64,000 nt of DNA from Ricinus communis (Eukaryota > Streptophyta > Magnoliopsida > Malpighiales > Euphorbiaceae), in the NCBI RefSeq assembly GCF_019578655.1, contig NC_063256.1, positions 16,068,916 to 16,132,915 of the forward strand, given 5' to 3'. Below the pieces are notes generated by a model. That model worked only from the letters and a program-made list of their open reading frames with translations. It had not been told where the DNA came from and made no database searches. Position 1 is the first letter of the stretch. Each line of letters opens with the position of its first letter. Of the stretch, positions 50,179-59,550 are shown one piece after another. The translations under genes and the position numbers were made by a program.

Positions 50179-51220
50179 TTGAAAAGATTTGTAGAAGACA
50201 GAGAATACCTAGAGGATGCAATTGCAAAGGAAAGGTATGCACTTCAGATCCAAGCCAGAAACTACATTAGCCATGAAGGAGTATTATATAGGAGGATGGC
50301 TTCGGGTGTCCAGCTCAAGTGTGTTAGTAAAGTAGAAGGAGAGGTTGTAATGGAGGAGATGCACAAAGGGGGGTACAGGCCTCACATGCACGACATAGTG
50401 GTAACTAGAAAGATTACGCGTCAAGGTTATTATTGGTTAACGATGGAAAATGATTATATAGCTTTGGTAAGAAGGTGTCATAAGTGTCAGCTCTACAATG
50501 ACCTGAGTCACATTCCCCCGACCGAACTTCACAACTTGACATCTCCATGGCCTTTTCTAGCTTAGGGAATCAATATTATTGGAAAGATAAATTCTCCTTC
50601 AAACGATCACAGGTACATAGTTATGGCAATCAATACTTCTCTAAATGGGTTGAGGTCGAATCATTCACCACTATGGGCGTAAGGCAGATGGCTAGATTTA
50701 TGGGAAGGAACCTAATCTGTAGGTACGGGGTCCCATATCACATTGTGACAGATAATGGCATGCAGTTTATGGGCAAAATAACAAACAGACCTGTTAATGG
50801 AATACAAGATCGAACATCATAGCTCTTATCCATACAGACCTTAGGTGAATGGAGCGGTAGAAGTAACAAATAGAAACCTAAAAAAAATACTCTCAAAGAT
50901 GGTATGGAATCATAAGGATTGGTCATTTCAGTTACCTTTTGCACTTTGGGGATACCGAACAACTGAGCGGATGTCGAGAGAACAGACTCCATGTTTTTGC
51001 TAATTGAGTTGGAACTGAAATCTTTCAGGATTGTATTAGAGGCTGAAATACTAAAATATCAATGGGTTGGGTTGAGCAGAGACACCAATAATTGGCTCTA
51101 ATCGGTGAACAGAAGATGAAAGCTCTATACCACATGCAGTTGTATCACAAACAAATAGCTAGGGCCTTCAATAAGAAAGTAAGGCTAGGGAAAAGCAGAG
51201 CCAGTGATTTGGTCTTTAAT
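50179..51220 (+). pseudogene. Tat-lineage integrase remnant
   Basis: The N-terminal zinc-binding domain is open from 50179: MHKGGYRPHMHDIVV, then RRCHKCQLYN, ending at a TAG at 50563-50565. The catalytic core continues GINIIGKINSP, where the expected first Asp is Asn (AAT, 50572-50574). A one-base loss near 50632 shifts the frame to YFSKWVEVESFTT and VTDNGMQF (second Asp, open to 50822). Further on come stops, then GEQKMKALYHMQLYHKQIARAFNKKVR near 51100-51190. The integrase joins element DNA to the genome; this copy is doubly disabled. Confidence 0.82.
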
Positions 51221-51985
51221 TTTATTGTTTAATGGGCTACTCCCTATAAATGCATTATAAATATTTCTACACATCAAACGCTACAGCATGTGACTTCCAC
51301 CTCAATGTAGCCTATTTTATTAAAGCCCAGTCCATACTGAGAGTTTTTAACCTAACTTGCTAATTAATTATATACAAGGCCACCTAGTATAGCCAAATTA
51401 CAAATAATGCTTTAATTTCGAGCCTTTAAGCCTAATAGACTATCTTTTATGAAAAGGCTCAATTTAGTGATCTAATTCTAAATATGGCCTAATTTAATCT
51501 AACTAAAGCATGACAAAGCCTATTAAGTCTATGTTGATTCTAATGCCCAATTACCATCTTAATTAAGCTAATGGACTACAATTTTCATGCTAAGTCAAAT
51601 TTAAGGCCTATTGTCTATGTGTTAATTTTAATTAGATAATCACATAACAAATATTTAGCACCCACCACAGATAAAGAAAAATAAAGAGCAGAAAGTGAAT
51701 ATAGCTATTACAAACTGTCTACACTAAAAATGTTGGAAAGAAAACCATAAAACTAAGTTACAATACATGAAATTGCCAAAACATACATCAAAAACTTGAA
51801 AATCAGCCAAATATTATGCACAGCCGATCGGCTCAAGGTGAAGAGCCAATCAGCTAAACGTAAAGCTGAATTGGCTTAACGCACAGCGGAACCAGCTCTA
51901 CATTGAGCCGATTGGCTCTTGGAGGCTTCAGGTGGCTTTTTGAACTTCAATTTCTCGCACCTAAAACCGATTTTCACTTGCATAG
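51221..51985 (+). mobile_element. Tat-lineage 3' LTR region, first part
   Basis: Follows the end of the Tat pol. About 51240-51800 aligns with the reverse complement of 27359-27900, the LTR-like part of the other Tat fragment. The exact LTR start is not visible. The region is split at 51985 by the compact CRM-like element and should continue at 55000. Confidence 0.6.
51822..51918. repeat. Cluster of GAGCCGATTGGCTC-like palindromes
   Basis: Four related inverted-repeat motifs in about 100 bp: AGCCGATCGGCT (51822-51833), GAGCCAATCAGCT (51843-51855), AGCTGAATTGGCT (51864-51876) and GAGCCGATTGGCTC (51905-51918). Such spaced palindromes in an LTR could be protein-binding sites in the promoter region, but function is only a guess. 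Confidence 0.5.
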
Positions 51986-52885
51986 TAATATGGAACCTCC
52001 ACGAATAAGCTTGAGAATCCCTTTTAAATTGCGGATCCCAACACATTAACATGAAAACCCGAAGAACCAATTCGGTTCAGTCCTTAGGAAAGGTTAGAAA
52101 ATAAATTTCTTAGAAAGATGATAAAGAATTAGAGCTTAAGGAAAACTAAGTCTCTTAGATCCCAATTCCAAGTACGCCACAAGGATAGATCAACTCCTTG
52201 ATAAGTAAGATTTGATTCAAATAAGAACACAAAGACAAAGTAAAGAAGCTTTAAGGTAAAAATACCAATTATCATTCAACTTCAACTTTTTAATTCATTA
52301 CAGCAAAATTCGTACTAGCCTTATATAGTCCTTAGAAAACCGTAAATCTTAACTAATAAGGATTTATATATGATCTAGGATAAAGATAACCTTCCTAACT
52401 AAAATAGATAACTTAAACAAAGTTCTAATTATGTTAAATTACATGTGTGGTCGCCCAAAATAAGCCATAAAATCCTAATTTACATAAGTCGTATAGATGG
52501 GCCTCATGACATAAGCCAAGTTAGGGCCAAAGTCTTCATATGCTCCAATTTAGCTTGTTTGGTATTTTAAATCCCAACTAGATTTATTCAAGCCCAATAA
52601 ACTGAATTAGATTAATGAATTTCTTCAAGCCTTGATGTGTTCTTAGCCAAATGTCTTGGATAAGCTTATTGACTTGTAATTTGAATCAGACTAGGACTCC
52701 TAGTTGAATTAGGATTCCTTTGGTCACTTGAACTCCTGATATCATCAGGACTCCTTGCTAGATTAGGATTCCTAGTTGAGTCAGGACTTCTTGTTGGATT
52801 AAGATTCCTTGAGCTAGTAGGATTTTGCATCATCAAGACTCCTCGTTGTAGTAGGATTTATTGTACTAGTTTGGTTCGCATCATT
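51986..52885 (-). mobile_element. 3' LTR of the compact CRM-like element
   Basis: 900 bp. In element sense it opens TGATGCGAACC right after the polypurine tract; its far end has drifted to ATATTA. It is a close homologue of 54085-54999 over its full length, with small indels. It also resembles the LTR at 45266-46018 more distantly. Confidence 0.85.
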
Positions 52886-53280
52886 CCCCCTTTCATTGAA
52901 AGAAGTAAACATATAATCTCCAAGAACAATACTAACTCATTATGAACCTGCAAATCTTTCAGAAAAGTTGTTAGAGGAACTTTAGAATAAAGAATACTTT
53001 CAATGCCAATAAACTCAACATGTTCAACCAGCCCAATGGCATCAAGCAAAATATCTTCATTCTTCACCAGCTCAACTTTTTCTTCATCTTTAATAATGAT
53101 CTCTTCACCTTGGGTTTTGTTCAAAAGTTGCAAATCATTGTCTTTTTCACCATGTTCATTAATCTTATCTTCAGAATCATCATTGACATCGGTATAGTGT
53201 TGTAACTCCTCTACATCATCAATCTTCTTGTTTTTACTCTCCAAAACACTCTTTGTATTTTCATTCTCTAAAGCACTCAT
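52858..53280 (-). pseudogene. Acidic 140-codon frame reaching into the 3' LTR
   Basis: Opens with MSALENENTKSVL two bases after the protease stop, in another frame. The middle is rich in Glu, Asp and Lys (DDVEELQHYTDVNDDSEDK). The end, SMKGGMMRTKLVQ, is encoded by the polypurine tract and the first 28 bases of the LTR. A coding end overlapping the polypurine tract and LTR is a known trait of CRM elements, but I do not recognise this product. It may be a relic of the pol linker made by deletion. Confidence 0.4.
52886..52900 (-). other. Polypurine tract of the compact element
   Basis: Minus strand reads AATGAAAGGGGGAA immediately before the 3' LTR start at 52885, analogous to AAGAATGAGGGAA of the related element at 46019. 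Confidence 0.85.
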
Positions 53281-53282
53281 TT

Positions 53283-53735
53283 TTATTTTCCAACTCTTTC
53301 TTCTCGAATTCTACTCTCATTCTTCCATTTTGCATTGGTCTTCATACACTTTTTTAGGTAAAGTGGTGCAAGTATAGTCTTTCTTCCATCCTTAGTGAAT
53401 GAATACCGATTGAGGTACCCATCATTCATCACCCTCCTATCAAATTGCCATGGTCTCCCAAGCAAAATATCATTAGCATGCATAAGTACTACATTGCACA
53501 ACACCTCATCATGATATGTACTAATAGAAAAAGAAATAATTGCTTGCTGGTTTACCTTAACCTCACCATAATCATTAAGCCATTGAAGCTTATATGGATA
53601 TGGGTGTGGTGTGGTAGGCAGCCCTAATCTACTAATCAAGAGAGTATATACAACATTAGTGCAACTCCCACTATCAATAATCACATTACACGCCTTGCCT
53701 TATACATGACTATTTGTGTGATACAAGTTGTCCCT
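53283..53735 (-). pseudogene. CRM-like aspartic protease region of the compact element
   Basis: The minus strand reads LYHTNSHV, a stop, then GKACNVIIDSGSCTNVV with the retropepsin active site Asp-Ser-Gly. Next come LGLPTTPHPYPYKLQWLND, ISFSISTYHDEVLCNVV, the flap-side ILLGRPWQFDRRV and YSFTKDGRKTILAPL. From the active site to the stop at 53283 it is open for 133 codons with no ATG near the front. It would have been translated only as part of a Gag-Pol chain, and the stop at about 53700-53702 breaks that. The whole protease fold and its catalytic motif look intact, unlike everything around it. Confidence 0.8.
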
Positions 53736-54066
53736 TTGTTGCTTATGACAATCCTCCTTTTGATAATACATCTCACACATACAACTCACATGTTTAACAC
53801 TAAAAGAAATCAATTAAAATGATACGACAAGTAGAAGATAAAACTAGACTTAATGAACAAGATTAAGTCTAAGCACAATAAAACACGTAAGAACAATATG
53901 TAGTGGAGAATAACTAATCTTAATGAATGAATAACAAAAAGGATAATTAAAATACCAAAATGATTTTTTTTAATTGTAGAACTCTAATAATTGACTTAAA
54001 CAAAGAACTAATAACAAGAACCAAATTACAAGAAAGAAATATAAAAGGATAAAACATGATTTAGAG
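53736..54066 (-). other. Non-coding leader of the compact element
   Basis: About 330 bp between the primer binding site and the protease remnant. It is AT-rich and without a sustained frame; the only hint of gag is a short CHKQQRDN stretch next to the protease, so gag was almost fully removed. Confidence 0.55.
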
Positions 54067-54084
54067 CCAAAGTTCTGATACCAA
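54067..54084 (-). other. Primer binding site of the compact element
   Basis: Minus strand reads TTGGTATCAGAACTTTGG, starting at the LTR edge. It matches the initiator tRNA-Met site TGGTATCAGAGC except near its end, so some decay is present. Confidence 0.85.
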
Positions 54085-54999
54085 TGATACGAAACCTCCA
54101 CGAATAAGCTTGAGAACCCCTTCTGCGTTGCGGACCCCCAACACATTAATATGAAAACCTCAAGACCAATTCGGTTCAACCCCTAAGAAAGGTTAGAAAA
54201 CAGATTTCTTAGAAAGATGATGAAGCATTAGAACCTAAGGAAAACTAAGTCCCTTAAACCCCAATTTCAAGTACGCCACAAGGATATATCAACTCCTTAA
54301 TAAGTAAGATTTTGCATTCAAACAAGAATACAAAGGCAAAGCAAACAAGCTTTAAGGTAAAAATACCAATTTTCATTCAACTTCAACTTCAACTTTAACT
54401 TTTTAATTTATTACATCAAAATTCGTACTAATCTTATATAGGCATTAGAAAACCCTAAATCTTAACTAATAAGGATTTACATTTGATCTAGGATAAAGAT
54501 AACCTTCCTAACTAAAAGAGATAACTTAAACAAAGTCCTAATTAGGTTAAAATATATGTGTGGGTGGCCGCCCAAAATAAGCTATAAAATCCTAATTTAT
54601 ATAAGTCATATAGATGAGCCTCATAACATAAGCCAAGTTAGGTCCAAAGTCTTCATATTCTCCAATTCAACTTCTTTGGTATTTTTAAGCCCAATTATAT
54701 TCATTCAAGCCCAATAAACTGAATTAGATTAATGAAATTCTTCAAGCCTTAATGTGTCCTTAGCCCAAATGTCTTAGATATGCTCATTGACTTGTAATTT
54801 GAATCGGACTAGAACTCCTAGTTGAATTAGGATTCCATTCATTGCTTGAACTTCTAATATCATCAGGACTCCTTGCTGGATTAGGATTCCTAGTGGATCA
54901 GGACTCCTTGTTGGATTAATATTCCTTGAACTAGTAGGATTTGTGTCATCAAGACTCCTTGTTAGAGCAGGATTCATTGTGCTAGTTTGGTTCATATCA
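54085..54999 (-). mobile_element. 5' LTR of the compact CRM-like element
   Basis: 915 bp; in element sense it runs from TGATATGAACC to GTATCA next to the primer binding site. It carries the same GTACGCCACAAGGATA stretch as the two other LTRs of this family. Confidence 0.87.
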
Positions 55000-55639
55000 C
55001 AAAGAGCAAAAAAAATTCACTTAGATCATGTATAATTAATAAAGAAATGGAAATATAATCTAATTATGTATATTATTATCTAGTCAAACTTAAAATGCAA
55101 TCAAATCAGCTTCAAAACCCTAAGTGTCTTGTTATGAAATTCAAAACCCAATAAAATCGACATGTTAAACAGAAAAAAATTCTAATCTAATCATGTGATT
55201 TATATTTAACAAACATTAAAAGACATTACTAATATGTTTCTATAATCGAATATATATATAACAAGTAATTGGAGAAGATATGTTGATGATGTGGATGTAG
55301 GGGAACCCTCAAGTTGTCACCGTTGGTTGTCGTTCTACAAGTCTCAAGAGATGACGAAGCTCTTGAGTCAAAGAGGGGATGGGAATCCTGTTCTACTTTT
55401 TGGGATTCTAAAAATTTTTATGTCGTTCTTTAATGGGTTTCCTAGTTTGGCAGTTCTTTCTTAGTGACTTGCTAGCGACTGTTGTATAGATCGATGTAGC
55501 TAGAAAGTTTAATTAGTGTTTTAATGCTAAGCTCTGCCCACCCTAGTCCTAGGCCACACTATTCTATTTATAAGAGTAGGGTTAGAAAATCCTAGGAGGT
55601 ATTGATAATTGTTCAATTACAAAAATGGACTTTAATTAA
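55000..55639 (+). mobile_element. Probable continuation of the Tat-lineage LTR
   Basis: Sequence resuming after the compact element's target duplication. By the nesting it should be the rest of the LTR begun at 51221, but the other copy in the window (27359-29200) does not extend into this part, so the claim rests on position alone. No gene is visible. It is cut at about 55640 by an inverted LTR copy. Confidence 0.4.
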
Positions 55640-57420
55640 GGAAAGGTGGAACATAAGCAATTTAAAATTTTTTCTCAATTCCACCAAAGGTCTCATTGAT
55701 TAAGATAGTCATAACACACAAAACAAGCAAAAAGTGGTGAAGGCTTACAAAGGGAGTATGCTATTGATCCAAGGAGTGCCTTTTACTTTATTGATACTTG
55801 AATCTTCAAAGATGATTGATGCACTTCAAAGTTACTAAAGTGACTAGCCTCTTTTAGTAATCCACACAAGCTTCTAAGCAAAGATCTCATTAAACTAGTT
55901 TTAGGGGAATAAGAAAAGATGTTGAAGATTTAATGCTAGTCCCAAGCAAAGGGATGAATCAATTAATCTTACTAATCGATTCACCTAGGGTATGTATCTT
56001 AAGGAAAACAGTTTTCTCTCCTAGATGTGCAACTAAACTTTTAACCTTACTGCCCTATATGCATCTCTTTCTATATATATGGCCTTTAGTCAAAGTCCTT
56101 AACTGTTTAGGATTTCTACAAAACCTTAACCTACTTTTAAGTTAGGCTTTGTTATCTTAATTTGACTTTAATTAATATAAGAACTAATTCATGGATAATA
56201 AACCCCTCATAAGCCTATTATATAAAGCCCATTAGCTTTTAATTAATTAATCTTTAATTAGGGCCAATATATATGATCTTAAGCCTAAAGCTTAAAGCCT
56301 CATTTTAATTTTCACTTAAAGCCTATTTATGTGTGACCCAAAAGGTTCCTAACATGTTAGTAATGAATATAGATTATAAATTAAACTCCTTCAATTCAAT
56401 GTTAATTCTCTAATGTAACTTAATACCTATTGATAGACTAAGATTGGCATTTAGCAATGCATCATGACCACCCAAATGTTGAGGAATGATTAAAGTGCTT
56501 TAGTCAACCTTTACAAGGAACAATCTTACAATTAATTCCATCCTTTCATTGTAGTTTTATCCCAATTGATTTATAAAGCATGGATGTAAATGTAAACTTT
56601 ATAATTGAACCAATCATATTTGTTATTGATAATTGTATATAACATCTTGAATAAGATCTATGAAACATTTTTCATAATCTTCATTTAAACAACCTTGGCC
56701 TAGAATTTCCATGTGAAAGCATATCAAGAATCATTAGGATAAAGTCCTATGATATATTACCTTGGCAATGAATTGTTTATTAATAACTTATTATCATTAT
56801 ATGACTCTTTATATACCAATGACTATCCCTTGGGCACTCTATGGATAGGAAAACATAAGATAGCATAAAAGTATAGTAATCCTGATATAAGATAATACAT
56901 TGTTATCTCAAGTCTAACGATCACGTTTTACATGATTATTACAAGAGTATTGTCCATTGACACTTGGGTAAATTCCATATGAACTATACAGTAGGGTCGT
57001 GTTCAATGAACTTGTTCTTGTAACAAGCACCCATATGCTTGTCTCAAAATCACTATTCCTCAACTTTATGAGACAGATTGCTTATTTCATAACTAAGTGA
57101 TAACACATTCTGGTAGTCTCGAGCATTTGATCAATATCTAATGATCAAAATCTAATTCTTGATCAAATATCGACTATGGCTAAAATTTGGAAATGTATAT
57201 AATAAGAATTGTATCATTATAAACTCGATTTATAATTTCTATTACATCTGTGTTTACTTTCCATGATCTTTAATGATTTGGAATATTCCTTGATAATACC
57301 CGACTACTCGTACCATTAGAGTCGAACAATGCCTTTAGAATAATTGTATTCCATCAATTATGATGTATAAATTAACACAGATCATCTGATAACTCTTTAC
57401 CTCTAAGGCAGACTCTAACA
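55640..57420 (-). mobile_element. LTR copy 2 (TGTTAG family), minus orientation
   Basis: In element sense it begins TGTTAGAGTCTGCC at 57420. From about 56510 downward it matches the LTR fragment at 46762-47622, sharing CATTTGGGTGGTCATGATGC, GAACCTTTTGGGTCACACAT and ACACACAAAACAAGC-type stretches. The match fades at about 55640, so the LTR's 3' end is missing or replaced. The length of about 1.8 kb is inferred. No coding region of this family is in the window. Confidence 0.55.
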
Positions 57421-57429
57421 GAAGGAGCT

Positions 57430-58462
57430 TGATAGATGTCATCACAAAAGAGTTTATACTAACATTTGTTTGTACAATAGCTTGACACGTGTCATCATAA
57501 AAGGAGTTTTATGATGACATGTGTTAAGAAAGTAGTTTGACATGTGTTGATGCAACAAACACAAGTACTATAAATGATCCTTTAAGCTTTCAAGGAGGTC
57601 CAATGACAAGATCCAATTTGAAAAGGATGCAAGAAGCTTTATTGGCTTAATTAAAGATATTTGAAGTGTTCAAACACAACAAAGCTCAATCCAAGGCTGA
57701 GGATTTTAAAAAGGGATCAAAATAATCAATTTAGTGCAATAAGTTTGGGTTGAACTCAAAAGTCCAATACAATTCATTTAAAACCTCTTTATTTTCATTT
57801 TTATTAGATTTTCTTAAGTTAGGGTGTGATTAGTTGTCATTTGGAGTTACACAATGGATGCACATGATTAGTTATAATTTGGAGTTACAAAATGGATGCA
57901 CATTATTAGTTGTCATTTGGGAGTTACAAAATGAGTGCCATCAATGTAAAAATAACCACTTTTAATAATTTTAATGGGGACTAAAGGGAAAAACATGGGA
58001 AAGCTCAAAAAACATCCATTTAGGGTTCATTTTCTTTATAAATATCAAAGCCAAATTCATTTGTAAAAATCAATTAATGAATAATAATCTTTATTTGCTC
58101 TTTGTGAGTGTTTCTACTTAAGTTCTTACATGAACTCTGAACTTATCAAACTATTTTTGGTTTGTGGCGTTCTTTAACCAAAATCTTGTGTTGATTCTTA
58201 ACTTATCAAATCATACTTGGTTTGTGGTGTTTGGAGTTGAATTCAAGTGCTAGTTTTATTGTTGGAACTAGTTTTCCCTAACTTCACTTGAGGAGATCAT
58301 CTTGATTGGAGGGTGTTTTCTTGCATTCCATATGTATCATAACTCAATAGTTATTAGGATGTATGGTTGCTAAGATAATAATTTCCTATAATTTGGTATC
58401 AGAGCTTGCTTCAATTGTGGTTTGCTTATCTTTTATGTTTTTGTGTTTTTGATTTCCTATCA
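57430..58462 (+). mobile_element. 5' LTR of a CRM-like element (+)
   Basis: Opens TGATAGATG and closes TTTCCTATCA at 58462, a perfect 6-bp inverted end pair (TGATAG/CTATCA), directly before a primer binding site. The last 300 bp carry GGTTTGTGGCGTTCTTTAACC followed by a partial repeat at 58217, a pattern I know from LTR ends of this plant chromovirus group. Two LTR/primer-site junctions are present because of a tandem duplication; see 58381-58517. Confidence 0.65.
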
Positions 58463-58517
58463 TTTGGTATCAGAGCTTGCTTCAAGTTGATGTTTGCTTA
58501 TCTTTGTGTTTTGTATG
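58381..58517 (+). repeat. 71-bp tandem duplication spanning LTR end and primer binding site
   Basis: Copies start at 58381 and 58452. Each holds TTTGGTATCAGAGCTTGCTT; the tRNA-Met primer sites are 58394-58405 and 58465-58476. The second copy keeps the canonical LTR end CTATCA, while the first has CTATAA. Confidence 0.88.
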
Positions 58518-59076
58518 TTATTGAAGTTTGTCATCTTCTTCACTTTTTCTTTATTTATGCCGAATTCTTTTTGTTTCAATTTTTATCCTTCTAAGTACTC
58601 TTTCTTTTTAAAGTTTATACCTTTGTATTCATAAAACAAATTTTGTTGTCCTTTCTTGTTAATCTCTTTGTATTGTTCTTAATTTCTTTTCACTTTTGTT
58701 ATTATCATAAAAAAAATCAAAAGATCAAACAAAAAGAAGGTTTGGGTGGCATAAAAACTCTATTCTATTATTTTCTTTCATTATTTTCTTGTGTCTAGCT
58801 ACTTTAATATTGGCCTTACCTAACAACTTGATCTAGACCAACTTTTTTTTTTCACTCTATTGAATTGCCATAGTCTAATTTGGTTTATTTAGGTGATTAG
58901 ATCATCTAAGAACCTAAAGCAAAATAAAAAAAAGGTAAAAGGCAATAGTAGTGAGACTAGCATCAAGAAAAACCAAACCTTGAGTGAAAACGAACGATGT
59001 GACATTTTAATTGAGAGAAACACGTAAGGGAGTGTTTTTGTGAGGCTATCCTAACTTATTTTTCAGGTTTTTCACA
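58518..59076 (+). other. Leader between primer site and gag
   Basis: About 560 bp of AT-rich sequence with no sustained coding. It ends in CAATG at the gag start and is as expected for a 5' untranslated leader. Confidence 0.5.
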
Positions 59077-59550
59077 ATGTCAAAAGAACAAGTTTAAAGT
59101 AGTGTTGGAGCATCCATTGAGCAAACTTTGCAAGCAAGGCAAAAGGAGTTTGAAAGAATATATAGGCGGATGGATGATCTTATTGAAAGTGTGAGAAGGC
59201 AAGGTGAAACTATTACAAGGATTCAAAACGAGCCTAAAAGAGAAAGGCAATTAGCCTTTGAAAAGGAGTATTATGATGCCGAAGATGACTTAGAGGATGC
59301 CCAAGCAACCACTCTTGGTGGAGATGACCATCCTAGGAGACACAATAGGGGATCAAGGTAAGATGGTGTAGATCACAACCTAGGTAGCATCAAAATGAAA
59401 ATTCCTTCCTTTCAAGGAAAGAACGATCCTGATGTCTACTTGGAATGGGAGCAAAAGGTGGAGATGATTTTCGAATGCCATAACTATTTGGAGGAGAGAA
59501 AGGTAAAATTTGTCGCCATTGAGTTTTGTGGTTACGCTAGTGTTTGATGG
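59077..59550 (+). pseudogene. CRM-like gag N-terminal pseudogene
   Basis: ATG at 59077 opens MSKEQV, then TAA, then a 77-codon stretch open from 59128. It has a charged, probably coiled-coil segment (RQKEFERIYRRMDDLIESVRR), another stop (TAA) after RGSR, then the gag core IKMKIPSFQGKNDPDVYLEW and ECHNYLEERKVKFVAIEF with GYASV and a TGA. All in one frame, with three stops. This is the capsid region start; it breaks off at about 59550, where Tekay-type pol begins. Confidence 0.75.

Larger units (their letters stand above)
51986..54999 (-). mobile_element. Compact 3.0-kb CRM-like element with both LTRs
   Basis: Reading on minus: 5' LTR 54999-54085 (915 bp), primer binding site, internal region 54084-52886 (1,199 bp), 3' LTR 52885-51986 (900 bp). 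The 5' LTR has TGATA and TATCA ends; the 3' LTR ends have drifted. Flanks are CATAG (51981-51985) and CAAAG (55000-55004), a target duplication with one mismatch. The internal region holds only a protease region and a short acidic frame; gag, reverse transcriptase, RNase H and integrase are missing. With priming sites and both LTRs it could once have been moved by proteins of a full-length relative. It sits in the LTR of the Tat-type element and is therefore younger than it. Confidence 0.85.

Noticed and set aside
53003..53205. Plus-strand Ser-rich frames opposite the acidic frame
   Set aside because: They are complement-strand images of the Glu/Asp-rich minus frame, with no independent support.
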